Shown piece by piece: positions 19,401-28,247 of a stretch of 64,000 nucleotides of DNA; the first letter of the stretch is position 1, and every line of letters starts with the position of its first letter. Source of the stretch: an uncultured Prevotellaceae bacterium (lineage in GTDB: Bacteria > Bacteroidota > Bacteroidia > Bacteroidales > Bacteroidaceae); contig ONGG01000001.1 of NCBI GenBank assembly GCA_900317305.1, positions 124,001 through 188,000 of the forward strand, in the 5' to 3' direction. The notes below the pieces were generated by a model, which ran no database searches, was not told the origin of the DNA, and worked only from the letters and a program-made list of their open reading frames with translations. A program made the position numbers and the translations under genes.

Positions 19401-19511
19401 TCGTCTGCAGTCTATGATATGAGTGGAAGGAAGGTGAACGACAGCGGTTCGCTCAAAGGATTGCCCAAAGGCATCTATATCATAGGAGGCCGGAAAATCG
19501 TGGTAAGATAA
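16413..19511 (+). CDS. Secreted C10-family (streptopain-like) cysteine peptidase
   Basis: 1,032 residues. Signal peptide at 1-21 (cut near SMAS-P), N-terminal inhibitory Spi-like propeptide (about 25-130, [18 protein letters not shown]), then the C10 catalytic domain with Cys169 in [16 protein letters not shown] and His312 in [23 protein letters not shown]. Residues 390-930 are beta-rich repeats of unknown role. The C-terminus (VYDMSGRKV...[12 protein letters not shown]) looks like the sorting-domain tail of Bacteroidota secreted proteins, so type IX-like export is possible but unproven. Single-gene unit with its own promoter and terminator. Much longer than SpeB (about 400) because of the C-terminal extension. 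Confidence 0.93.
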   Translation: [1032 protein letters not shown]

Positions 19512-19535
19512 AAACGGTGGTCTGCATCGTTACCG

Positions 19536-19570
19536 AAAAAGGGGATTGACACGTGTCAACCCCCTTTTTT
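19536..19570. terminator. Terminator-like hairpin between the convergent peptidase and GH36 genes
   Basis: A long near-perfect hairpin: AAAAAGGGG, one mismatch, the self-complementary TTGACACGTGTCAA, then CCCCTTTTTT. A-tract on one side and T-tract on the other make it suitable for termination in both directions. It lies 24 bp after the peptidase stop and 39 bp after the GH36 stop. Confidence 0.85.
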
Positions 19571-19609
19571 CAATCGTATTGTTCAGGATGCATCCTGAAT
19601 AAGTGTCCC

Positions 19610-21799
19610 TTATTCGAGCAAGAGCACGCGGCTGCTCCACTCGTTTTTCTTGCCCCATTCCACATTATTGCTGTAGGGCATTTCCAAACCATGGTTCATC
19701 AGGTATGCACCACTATAGCTCTTGCCCTCGCAGTCGAGTGGCTTTACATCTATGCGGTTCAACTCATGCACCTTGTAGATGCGGTTGGGGTCGAGTCCGG
19801 CCATCTTCACACGAGGCAGATGCTCGTTCTGGAATGTCTCCGTCTTCCACCAATAGAACACGGCCTTGTCCTTGTTCTCAGCCACATACATCATCGAGGC
19901 CACTCCCTTGCGGTCGTAGGGCGACACCAGGCGGTAGATGTCACCAAACTGAACGATGGACCGTATCTGCTTGTATTCGTTGATGGCGTTACGGCATAGC
20001 GCTTTCTCCTCGTCAGTCATGTTCTTGGGCTGAATCTCCATGCCGAGTCTGCCGCTCATCGCTACGTCGATACGGTATTTCATGGATGTGGTCCTGAATA
20101 TCGTGTGGTTGGGCACCGCACTGATATGGCTGGCCATGGCGATGGAGGGGAAGAAGTAACTGGTGCCCCATTGCATATAGATGCGCTGCAGGGCATCGGT
20201 GTTGTCGCTCACCCAGAACTCGTCGAAGAAGGGCAATACGCCCCAGTTGGCACGACCACCGCCGCTGGCACATGCCTGGATGGTGACATCAGGGAACTTG
20301 TCGCGTATCCGTTGGCACACTTTCACGAATCCACGATGGTAGTCGATATATAGGTGGCTCTGGTCGTCGGCTTTCAGATACTGGCTGCCATGGTTGCAGA
20401 CCGACATGTTGGCGTCCCATTTGATATAGTCGATTTCTGGATACTTCGTGAGCAGATTGTCGACAATGCTGAATACGTAGTCCTGCACTTGGGGATTGGA
20501 GAGGTCGAGCAACACCTGGGTGCCACCTCGGCCAAGAACGGCGTCCCTTTTGGGAGCCTTGACTATCCAGTCGGGATGCTTCTCGTAGAGTTCACTCACG
20601 GTGTTGGCCATCTCTGGCTCAATCCAGATGCCGAACTTCACTCCGTTCTTCTTGGCGTCACGAAGGAGTCCCTCGATGCCTTCTGGCAACTTCTGTTTGT
20701 CTACCACCCAGTCGCCAAGCGAGGAGTTGTCGGTTTTACGGGGATATTTGTCGCCAAACCATCCATCGTCCATCACAAACAATTCTCCACCCATACTGGC
20801 AATATCGGCCATCATCTGGTCCATACCGGCTTGGTTGATGTCGAAATACACTCCCTCCCAGCTGTTGAGCAGGATCTTGCGCTCGATGTTGCCGTGCATC
20901 AACTTGTATTTGCGACCCCATTTGTGGAAGTTGCGCGAGGCTCCGCTCAGTCCTTCCGTACTATAGGTAAGCGCAAGTGGTGGTGTGGTGAATGTCTCTC
21001 CGCGTTTCAGGTGATATTCGGAGTTGTCCTCGTTGATTCCGGCGAAGAAATAGTGATATTCCGTGTCGTCGGTATCGATTTTCAGCCTGTAGTTACCCGA
21101 ATAGCAGAGGGCGGCACCTATCACATGGCCCTCGTTCTCGCGGGCTTTGCCGTCAAGCGAGAACATCACTTCGGCATGGTCGGTATGCGAGTTGCGCACA
21201 CCATCTTTGTTCTTGATGACTTGCACCCCAGGATTCAGGGGCTCCTCCACCAACCGGGCTTCATTGCCCCACGACCCATACAAGTGGCTGATCCATACAT
21301 CGCCCCTGCGGATGGGTAACACACCCGATGCGAATGTGGTGAGCGTGACCGTGGATTTTTCTTGGTTGGTGACTTCAGTCCACACCTCAATCATGTCGAC
21401 ATCATGATAGGCTCGGTAATTCAGGTCTACACTGATGGGATAGACAGGGTCTTTCATCCTGATGGTGGTTACGGTGGCATTGCCGTCTTCCTTGCTCGTC
21501 ACCTTTTCGGTCTGAAGTACAGTCGACATGTTTCCATCGGAGTGGCGCATGGCGAAAGCCGCCTCGGCTGGCGTGTTGAGTCCGTAGGCAGGGTAGGCGT
21601 CCATTCTCCCTCCCGAGGGATGCTGCAGCCGCCCAATGTCTTCGCTTGAGAGTTTTGGCCCGAAATACCAGAGTTGTGGTGCCGAGCCAACGTCGGCATT
21701 CACTACAAGGGTCATGTTCTTGGTCTCAATCGCTATGCGACTGGCCTGTGTGTTCAGGCAGCATGCCATAACGATAAACAGTAAACAGCATTTCTTCAT
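19610..21799 (-). CDS. Secreted alpha-galactosidase, GH36
   Basis: 729 residues with a signal peptide at 1-19 (cut near NTQA-S). N-terminal beta-sandwich domain, then a TIM barrel with the GH36/GH-D signature: YIKWDANMS (nucleophile Asp) and WVSDNTDALQ (acid/base Asp), plus WVVDKQKLPEGIEGL and FGIWIEPEMAN. C-terminal beta domain. It would release terminal alpha-1,6-galactose from galacto-oligosaccharides or galactomannan; the Cys in CASGGGR before the acid/base region is common to the family. Monocistronic, with its own -7 box. Substrate is inferred from family only. Confidence 0.93.
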   Translation of the reverse strand: MKKCCLLFIVMACCLNTQASRIAIETKNMTLVVNADVGSAPQLWYFGPKLSSEDIGRLQHPSGGRMDAYPAYGLNTPAEAAFAMRHSDGNMSTVLQTEKVTSKEDGNATVTTIRMKDPVYPISVDLNYRAYHDVDMIEVWTEVTNQEKSTVTLTTFASGVLPIRRGDVWISHLYGSWGNEARLVEEPLNPGVQVIKNKDGVRNSHTDHAEVMFSLDGKARENEGHVIGAALCYSGNYRLKIDTDDTEYHYFFAGINEDNSEYHLKRGETFTTPPLALTYSTEGLSGASRNFHKWGRKYKLMHGNIERKILLNSWEGVYFDINQAGMDQMMADIASMGGELFVMDDGWFGDKYPRKTDNSSLGDWVVDKQKLPEGIEGLLRDAKKNGVKFGIWIEPEMANTVSELYEKHPDWIVKAPKRDAVLGRGGTQVLLDLSNPQVQDYVFSIVDNLLTKYPEIDYIKWDANMSVCNHGSQYLKADDQSHLYIDYHRGFVKVCQRIRDKFPDVTIQACASGGGRANWGVLPFFDEFWVSDNTDALQRIYMQWGTSYFFPSIAMASHISAVPNHTIFRTTSMKYRIDVAMSGRLGMEIQPKNMTDEEKALCRNAINEYKQIRSIVQFGDIYRLVSPYDRKGVASMMYVAENKDKAVFYWWKTETFQNEHLPRVKMAGLDPNRIYKVHELNRIDVKPLDCEGKSYSGAYLMNHGLEMPYSNNVEWGKKNEWSSRVLLLE

Positions 21800-21867
21800 A
21801 TTAGGTTAGTGTGTTAATGATTATGGTGTTGATGAATAATCTTTGTTTGTCAGTTCGTTGACTAGTG

Positions 21868-21875
21868 CAAAAATA
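21868..21875 (-). promoter_or_regulatory. Promoter -7 box for the GH36 gene
   Basis: TATTTTTG followed by CA on the minus strand, about 70 bp upstream of the GH36 ATG. No clear -33 box. Confidence 0.55.
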
Positions 21876-22038
21876 ATGATTTTTAATCGATATCACTTAC
21901 ATAGGATGATGATTTCGTATGGTTATTTCATTAAAATACGCAAAATGGATATGAAGTGCAAATCAGCAGTTGCCTCTTTCCTTTGGAAGTTTCTTCCTTT
22001 TTTCAATTTAAAATAGCAAGTAAATCGATATTTTTCAT

Positions 22039-22046
22039 TATTTTTG
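22039..22046 (+). promoter_or_regulatory. Promoter -7 box for the sigma-factor gene
   Basis: TATTTTTG followed by CAG. The predicted start of transcription is about 12-15 nt before the ATG at 22065, so the leader is very short. Confidence 0.55.
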
Positions 22047-22064
22047 CAGAAAACAAAAGCAACT

Positions 22065-22784
22065 ATGTCAGCAGATAAGAAAAATGCCATATCCAAGTAT
22101 ATAGAGGAAATCACCGACACGCCTTTGTTGTCGGACGAGCAAGAACGGTTGTTGGCTCAGCGCATCCACGAGGGCGACACAACCGCCATTTCCGAATTGG
22201 TGGAGTCGAACCTGCGGTTTGTCCTTTCCATCGCCAATCAGTATCGGGGCAACGACTTGTCGTATGATGACCTTGTGAGTGAGGGAAACATCGGATTGAT
22301 GAAGGCTGCATCTCGTTTCAGCCCGTATCCCGGAAAACGCTTCGTGAGTTTTGCCGCTCCCATTGTGCGCGACAGCATTGAGCAGTTCATCGAAAAGCAT
22401 TCGGGACTGTACAAAATTCCTCATGGCGAGAAATCACAAGCCGAGTCGCGTCGCAGCCATCCCGCATCCATCGACGCTCCTATTCCAGCAGGCAGCAACA
22501 ACAATTTCAATTTGCTCAATCTGATAGAGAACACCAGTGCGTCGTATGCCGACAAGCAAATCACCAAGGAGGATGTCGAGCACCGTCTCCAGTCCATCTT
22601 CACACAACTGAATGATCGTGAGCGCCAGGTAATGTCTCTCATCTATGGTGTGGGTTCCGACCGCCATACCATGGTTGAGGTGGGGGCCATCATGAACCTG
22701 AATCGGGAACGTGTGCGCCAAATACGCGACAAGGCTTTGCGCAAACTACGCAAAGCCCGTCGACAGTTTGATGATATTTCTTAG
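22065..22784 (+). CDS. Short sigma-70 family RNA polymerase sigma factor
   Basis: 239 residues from the ATG at 22065. Region 1.2 (ISKYIEEITDTPLLSDEQE), region 2 (ISELVESNLRFVLSIANQYRGNDLSYDDLVSEGNIGLMKAASRF) and region 4 (LNDRERQVMSLIYGV... EVGAIMNLNRERVRQIRDKALRKLRKA) are clear and resemble primary sigma factors rather than ECF factors. Region 3 is missing: after 2.4 there is a Ser/Asn-rich linker of about 50 residues. Bacteroidota primary RpoD is about 286 residues with region 3, so this is probably an alternative factor. No anti-sigma gene is adjacent. It lies alone between two minus-strand glycosidase units. Confidence 0.85.
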   Translation: MSADKKNAISKYIEEITDTPLLSDEQERLLAQRIHEGDTTAISELVESNLRFVLSIANQYRGNDLSYDDLVSEGNIGLMKAASRFSPYPGKRFVSFAAPIVRDSIEQFIEKHSGLYKIPHGEKSQAESRRSHPASIDAPIPAGSNNNFNLLNLIENTSASYADKQITKEDVEHRLQSIFTQLNDRERQVMSLIYGVGSDRHTMVEVGAIMNLNRERVRQIRDKALRKLRKARRQFDDIS

Positions 22785-22824
22785 ACCATTACATTTTCTT
22801 CGGTCATTACTTTTTCTTCCACCA

Positions 22825-25278
22825 TTACATTGATGGCCTGGCGTCTATAGCCGTGGTCTTCAACTTGATTCGTTGTGGTTTCAACTTGCTGCCCTTGGGC
22901 TTTACTGTGAGTACCACCTGACCTGCCGTCTTGCCGGCTCTTAGAATGACCATGGCCGAACCATTGTAGAGGCTTCGGGTGTTTACGGCATTCAGTTCAT
23001 CCGATAGCATGTCGCCATTGCTCACGGCCACAATCTTGGCATCACCCTCGACAGCAAACTCCAACTCATCTTGTGAGCGATAGTCGCGACGGCCTTTCGT
23101 GTCTATGGCATGGAGACGGATGTGCATGAGGTCGATGCCATCGGCCACCCATTCATTGTCTTCGGGCACGATGCTGAGTTTTGCTGCATTGCCACTGGTC
23201 TCCACACGGTGCCGTGCCACTACCTTTCCGCCATTCATGGCCACGGCCTCCACGTATCCATTGGCATATTCCACGTTCTCCCAACGCATCTTGTTGCGAT
23301 TCTTCGGATTGGTGGTATTGCTCCGTTTTCCTTGGCTCTTGCCGTTGACGAATAGCTCTACCTCCTCGGCATTGCTATAGGCGTAGATGGTGAGTTTCGT
23401 TCCGGGAGTGCGGTTCCAATGGTCGCTGAATCGCTCTCCTCCAAACTTCACACCATTCCATTCGGTATTGTCGGCAAGGTCGTCGACAACGCTCACATGA
23501 ACGATGGGATGTTCTTCATCAAACACGCTTCTCAGGAAATAAGCCATGGGCTTGGGCTCAAGTGCGATGTCGAAGACACCGTCGGTCCATCCCTTGGCGG
23601 GCCAGCCACGCGACTCTCCCAGGTAATCAATCATACCCCAGTAGGCCAGACCCACGACTTTGTCGAGGTTCATCTCATAATAGTTGGGTCCCATCATCGG
23701 TAGATTGGCCTCGCTCTGATAGAAAATCATCCATGGGAAACGTTTGCCATCACCAGGGAAATACATATACCGGTAGTTATAGGCGGCGATGTCGGTCTCC
23801 ATGGCCAGGGGGGCGGGTAGGGAGTCGGTTTCCAGACTGCGGCCTCTCGGATGCATGGCCACTGTCACGAGTCGGGTGGTGTCGTAGCGGTGAATCAGTT
23901 CGCGCTGTAGCCGGTAAGGTGTCACACCCCAGTCGTTGAAGGGCAGGTTGGCATAGGTCTGCAATTCGTTGCCAAGGCTCCAGAGCACCACCGACGGGTG
24001 GTTGCGGTCGCGCTTGATGAACTCTGGCACATCGTGCTGCCATAGTTCGGTCCACTCCTTCCTTCCGCCAGTAAACTGGGTGAGCCATTTGTCATAGAGT
24101 TCGTCAACGACCAGTATGCCATTCTCATCGCACAGGCGGAGGAAGTCCTCACTATAGGGGTTATGCGAGGTTCGCACGTGGTTGAATCCCCATTGTCGGA
24201 GCATTTTCAGGCGTTTGTCAATGGCTTTGGGATAGGCTGCCGACCCCAGCGCTCCTAAAGAGTGATGGTTGGCGATGCCTTTCAGAATCACTTTCTTGCC
24301 ATTGAGTTTGAAACCGAAGTCGGGCGAGAACTCAATGGTACGCACGCCGAACGCCGTCTCCACATGGTCGGCAACATTTCCATCGGCATCACAGAGGTCA
24401 AGTTTCAGCTGATATAAATAAGGTGACTCGCAGCTCCATAGTTGGGGGGAAGCGATGTGGATGTCGTTGAGTCGGTATTCATATTGTCTCGACTTTCCGT
24501 TCCACGCAATATCTGTGATGTCGTCGGCAACGATCTGATGATTGGCATCCTCAATGGTGGCATGCACCTTCAAGTGGTCGGTTTTTAGATAGCAGGCTAT
24601 CTCGGCCTGTATGGCTACCGTCGCATCGCTCTCGCTCACTTTGGGCGTGGTGACGTAGATGGGATGACGGGGGAAGTAGAGATTAGAAGAAGTGACGGTC
24701 AGCCCCACATCGCGGATCAATCCACCTCCCGTATACCATCTTGAGTTGAGGGGAGCCTGGGTGTTGGCTTTCACGGCTATCACGTTCTCAGAGCCATATA
24801 CGAGTTGTTTCGACAGGTCGATATCGAATCCCACGTATCCGTAGTCGGTCCCGCCAACACGCTGGCCGTTGAGATAGACATCGCCCACATACATGATGCC
24901 TTGGAAATCGACCACAACCCGTTTCCCTTTCCATTCAGCAGGCGGGGTGAGGGTCTTCACATACCAGCCAATGCCCATTTCCTTGAAACCCCTTGCGCTC
25001 AGGCGACTCTTGAAGTTGCTGGCCTGGTCGCTGTTGTCGCCTTGCTCATCAGCCCCAGGGGCTACCCAAGGCTGTTCTATCTGGAAATCATGGGGCAGGT
25101 CTACCGTGCGCCAGTCGCTGGTCACGTTATTCACGTTCTCTGGTGTCGGTATTGTTGTAATATCGCCAAGATGAAACTTCCAACCGAAATTCATCGAAAT
25201 TTGTTGCCGGTCGAGGGATGAGCAGTAGGCCATAGTCACACACAGGCATGCCCAAAAGGTGAAGAGGAAACGCTTCAT
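22825..25278 (-). CDS. Secreted beta-galactosidase/glycosidase, GH2
   Basis: 817 residues from the ATG at 25278, which begins a signal peptide (MKRFLFTFWACLCVTMAYCSS). Domains: N-terminal jelly-roll (about 50-210, GWKFHLGDI...GIGWYVKTL), Ig-like domain, TIM barrel with RTSHNPYSEDFLRLCDENG and the acid/base Glu in VVLWSLGNELQ, and a nucleophile Glu candidate in YQSEANLP; C-terminal Ig-like domains follow. Closest to the GH2 beta-galactosidase/beta-glucuronidase group; exact specificity cannot be read. It starts 23 bp after the GH106 stop and is probably co-transcribed with it. Confidence 0.9.
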   Translation of the reverse strand: MKRFLFTFWACLCVTMAYCSSLDRQQISMNFGWKFHLGDITTIPTPENVNNVTSDWRTVDLPHDFQIEQPWVAPGADEQGDNSDQASNFKSRLSARGFKEMGIGWYVKTLTPPAEWKGKRVVVDFQGIMYVGDVYLNGQRVGGTDYGYVGFDIDLSKQLVYGSENVIAVKANTQAPLNSRWYTGGGLIRDVGLTVTSSNLYFPRHPIYVTTPKVSESDATVAIQAEIACYLKTDHLKVHATIEDANHQIVADDITDIAWNGKSRQYEYRLNDIHIASPQLWSCESPYLYQLKLDLCDADGNVADHVETAFGVRTIEFSPDFGFKLNGKKVILKGIANHHSLGALGSAAYPKAIDKRLKMLRQWGFNHVRTSHNPYSEDFLRLCDENGILVVDELYDKWLTQFTGGRKEWTELWQHDVPEFIKRDRNHPSVVLWSLGNELQTYANLPFNDWGVTPYRLQRELIHRYDTTRLVTVAMHPRGRSLETDSLPAPLAMETDIAAYNYRYMYFPGDGKRFPWMIFYQSEANLPMMGPNYYEMNLDKVVGLAYWGMIDYLGESRGWPAKGWTDGVFDIALEPKPMAYFLRSVFDEEHPIVHVSVVDDLADNTEWNGVKFGGERFSDHWNRTPGTKLTIYAYSNAEEVELFVNGKSQGKRSNTTNPKNRNKMRWENVEYANGYVEAVAMNGGKVVARHRVETSGNAAKLSIVPEDNEWVADGIDLMHIRLHAIDTKGRRDYRSQDELEFAVEGDAKIVAVSNGDMLSDELNAVNTRSLYNGSAMVILRAGKTAGQVVLTVKPKGSKLKPQRIKLKTTAIDARPSM

Positions 25279-25301
25279 GTTGATTATTCCGTATTTGATG
25301 A

Positions 25302-27953
25302 TTACTTTGCGTATAGTTTGACGGTGGAGTTCAGGCCACTGGGCACAGGATCCCATCCTTCGTATGTGGTCTTCTTGTAGTTGAGGTCGACGACATTGAT
25401 TTCCTCCATTTTTCTCCAACTCACGCCTTGCCGGTCGAGTTCGGCAATACGGTTGGCGGGCAGGTTGGTCACCTCAATCCTGATCTCATTCTTTCCCTTG
25501 ACCATGCATGGGCCAAGATCGAGCGTGAAGGGCACACACCACAGGCAACCCTTGAACTCGCCATTCACATACACTCTCGCGCTTTCCCTGACGTCGCCCA
25601 GGTCAATGCTCCATGTCTTTTTGGCCTGATGCTTGTCAACCTTGATGGTGGTGGTATATACACCTGTTCCCATTGTGATACGGGCAGCATCGCTGAGTCT
25701 CTCCCATGTGCTGAGTTTTTCAAGTGTAAAGGTCTCTTCCACTTTTGGTGCCTCGTCGGTGAAGGATAGGGTCCATATACTGTTGGTGAGGTCGATGGTC
25801 TCTGTGACAGAGGGTACCGGTTCCTGTTCTGGTGGGAATGTGTTGGCGGGCAGGACGTTGTCGTAGGTCTGAAGAATGGCCGACTCGCCCGACTTCAAAT
25901 CAATAAACACCTTGTTCTTGTCGGTCTTGGCATGGGTGATAGCGCCATTGAGCGGATTGAACCATACGGCATCCTTGAATGTCACTGCCAAAGACACCCA
26001 TCCTTGTTTGTCATCGGGGGTGAGGTTGGCAATAAAGTAATGGTGGCCATGCTCATTGGTTCTTCTGATAGCCCTCAGCCCCATCTTCGTACGCATGGGC
26101 TCAGGGTCGGCCGAGGCCAGCATTTTGGCCTCGTCTATGCCATATATGACATGGGCTCCCGCTGCTGTTAGTTGGGTAAGGTGTTGGCGCAGCGATTCGG
26201 GCATGCGGCCACTTCCGGGTATGATCAGTCCCTTGTAGCGTGCGCCGCCTGGAGTAACGAGCATGCCATCGCTGAAGGTGGTCGCGGCTAGTATCTTCTC
26301 ACTGATATAGTCGCAATCGAAACCAAGGCTGTCGATTTCGAGTATGCTCTTGATAAACTCTGGTGCTTTCTCGTCCATTTTGTGGATGTCGAAACTCATT
26401 AGCAATCCCTCAACGCCGGGTGCATGGCGCTTCGACCACATGTCGCGCAAGGGAACGAGGACAAGGAAGTCGTTGTCGGGCTGCCCCATCTGCAGGAAAC
26501 TCTGGCTGCGCTCGATATATTTCATCAGGTAGGGGGCATCGCGCCAAATCGAGTTGTTCGGACTCATGTCAATGCTGGCATAGAACCGCCATCCTGGCCA
26601 TGGGTCATCTTTTGGCGAATAGCAAGTGCCATGGAAGAACATATGGTTCACGCCACATGTGAACATCAGGTCGAGGTCGGGCTTCATCTGTGAGAGCGAG
26701 GTCCTGAAATGCTCGGTGAGCCAGGTGAAAGTCTCACTGCTGGTGAGCGGTTTGCCTGTGATGTGGGCGGCCGACGAGGCATATTTCAGCATCGACACGT
26801 CGCTGAAGTTGGGACGGGTAAATCCTGGGTCTTTGCGGAGACCTTTGATATTGAATTCCGACAGTCCGAATCCCTCTATCTCTGGCACGTCGACCGAGGC
26901 ATAGACGTCGATGAGGCTGGCTGGAGAACCATGAGCCTGGTTGCGGGTCTTTGAGCCATGCGAATGAGCCCAGGCGGTCCATTGTTGTGAGAAATTCTCC
27001 AAAAGCATGTCGCTCAGCGTTTCCCTATAGTCGGAGAGCACGTCTTTGCTCTTGTCGTTCGACGGAAGGTCGATACCCAGTAATTCGGGGAAATGTTTTT
27101 CCAGGTCATAGCCCCGGCGCGTCTTGAACTCAGCGAGCAGGGTAGGGGTCCAGTTGGCATTATACACCTCGTAGGAGTCGTTGAAGAAATTGTGTGGGAA
27201 AGCGACGCCACTCTCGGCGAAGGCCTTGTCGAAACGCTCCAGATAGTGTTGCACGGCGGTCTTGTCGAAATGGTCGATTACATATCCGGCTCCGCCGGGG
27301 GCAGCACGCTTCACTTGCTGGCGGGTGCGCGATACGTAGAGTGCCACAACCAGCCATTTCCCTTGTAGGCGCAGCATCTGCAACTGCCCGTTCTCCACGT
27401 TCCCTGTCACATCGATGCACTTTCCCTTATATCCTTTCACCTCTATGGGGTATGCCCAGGCACATGCAAATTGCGCGAATCGACGCTCTTTCTCGTCCTT
27501 TACCGTGATGTCGACCATTATTGGCAGGTCGGTCACCTTGTCGATGACTATGGTATCAATGATGAAGACAGCCTTGCAAGCGGCTTCCTCAATAGGTGTG
27601 GTGGGACCGCCAAAAGGCCAGCCGGTGCCTGTGTTCATGTCTACAAGCACACCATTTTCGCTACCTATCCGTTCCACATTCGACAGTTGCCTCATCCATT
27701 CGCTCGAAAGAAAGGGGATGGCATTCTTCTCGTTACCTTGCACACCATAGATGGGGGTGATTTCCACACTGCCCGCACCTGCCTTGGCATACTCCTCGAT
27801 GTTCCATTTGATATTGGCATCGTCTACCGCCGATCCTGGCCACCACCATCTTAGTCCGGCCTTGCTTTCGGGTTGTGGCTGAGGCCACGCCACTTGACAA
27901 GTAGCCATAGTGGCCACCATTGAAAAAATAAGGATTAAAAGATTTCTCATCAT
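25302..27953 (-). CDS. Secreted glycoside hydrolase, GH106 alpha-L-rhamnosidase-like
   Basis: 883 residues; signal peptide at 1-19 (cut near TCQ). The N-terminal block GLRWWWPGSAVDD...EYAKAGAGSVEITPIYG and GTGWPFGGPTTP are typical of GH106 enzymes. The central TIM-barrel region and C-terminal beta domain (residues 760-880, WSIDLGDVRESARVYVNGE) also fit. GH106 enzymes remove alpha-L-rhamnose, for instance from rhamnogalacturonans. First gene of a two-gene unit with GH2. Two adjacent ATGs (27953 and 27950) are possible starts. A palindromic repeat lies in the upstream gap. Confidence 0.88.
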   Translation of the reverse strand: MMRNLLILIFSMVATMATCQVAWPQPQPESKAGLRWWWPGSAVDDANIKWNIEEYAKAGAGSVEITPIYGVQGNEKNAIPFLSSEWMRQLSNVERIGSENGVLVDMNTGTGWPFGGPTTPIEEAACKAVFIIDTIVIDKVTDLPIMVDITVKDEKERRFAQFACAWAYPIEVKGYKGKCIDVTGNVENGQLQMLRLQGKWLVVALYVSRTRQQVKRAAPGGAGYVIDHFDKTAVQHYLERFDKAFAESGVAFPHNFFNDSYEVYNANWTPTLLAEFKTRRGYDLEKHFPELLGIDLPSNDKSKDVLSDYRETLSDMLLENFSQQWTAWAHSHGSKTRNQAHGSPASLIDVYASVDVPEIEGFGLSEFNIKGLRKDPGFTRPNFSDVSMLKYASSAAHITGKPLTSSETFTWLTEHFRTSLSQMKPDLDLMFTCGVNHMFFHGTCYSPKDDPWPGWRFYASIDMSPNNSIWRDAPYLMKYIERSQSFLQMGQPDNDFLVLVPLRDMWSKRHAPGVEGLLMSFDIHKMDEKAPEFIKSILEIDSLGFDCDYISEKILAATTFSDGMLVTPGGARYKGLIIPGSGRMPESLRQHLTQLTAAGAHVIYGIDEAKMLASADPEPMRTKMGLRAIRRTNEHGHHYFIANLTPDDKQGWVSLAVTFKDAVWFNPLNGAITHAKTDKNKVFIDLKSGESAILQTYDNVLPANTFPPEQEPVPSVTETIDLTNSIWTLSFTDEAPKVEETFTLEKLSTWERLSDAARITMGTGVYTTTIKVDKHQAKKTWSIDLGDVRESARVYVNGEFKGCLWCVPFTLDLGPCMVKGKNEIRIEVTNLPANRIAELDRQGVSWRKMEEINVVDLNYKKTTYEGWDPVPSGLNSTVKLYAK

Positions 27954-28045
27954 ATTATAATCTTAGAACCGCATTTCACACGAGGCATTCGCACGAATGC
28001 GTGGCAGGTTGTAGTTTGTTGTAATAATATTGGTATTATTCTTTT

Positions 28046-28128
28046 GCAAAGATAGTGCAAGGCGAGCGGAATACCAAACAAAATACAAAGTTTTTGTTTG
28101 GTATTCACGAGCCGCAGCCTATCTTCGC
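28046..28128. repeat. Long imperfect palindromic intergenic repeat
   Basis: Inner perfect 15-bp stem (28069-28083 with 28092-28106, GAATACCAAACAAAA and complement) with an 8-nt loop, extended outward by an imperfect stem whose ends are GCAAAGATAG (28046) and CTATCTTCGC (ending 28128). The layout resembles intergenic palindromes I recall from other Prevotella genomes. No second copy was noticed in this window. Confidence 0.7.
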
Positions 28129-28239
28129 GACGAAGGTTAAAGTCATCATTTGTTTTGCCGTCTATCTTGGAAACTAGCCCCTTTTTGGTCATTTAACGAA
28201 ATTTAACAAAATGAAATCCATGTCGTGAGAAAAATACCG

Positions 28240-28247
28240 TAATTTTG
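28240..28247 (+). promoter_or_regulatory. Promoter -7 box for the GT2 gene
   Basis: TAATTTTG, giving a leader of about 35 nt before the ATG at 28289. Confidence 0.5.

Noticed and set aside
22785..22824. Three rough copies of a CCATTACATTTTCTTC-like unit between the sigma factor and GH2 genes
   Set aside because: Too short and imperfect to call a repeat with a role; probably chance T-rich spacer.
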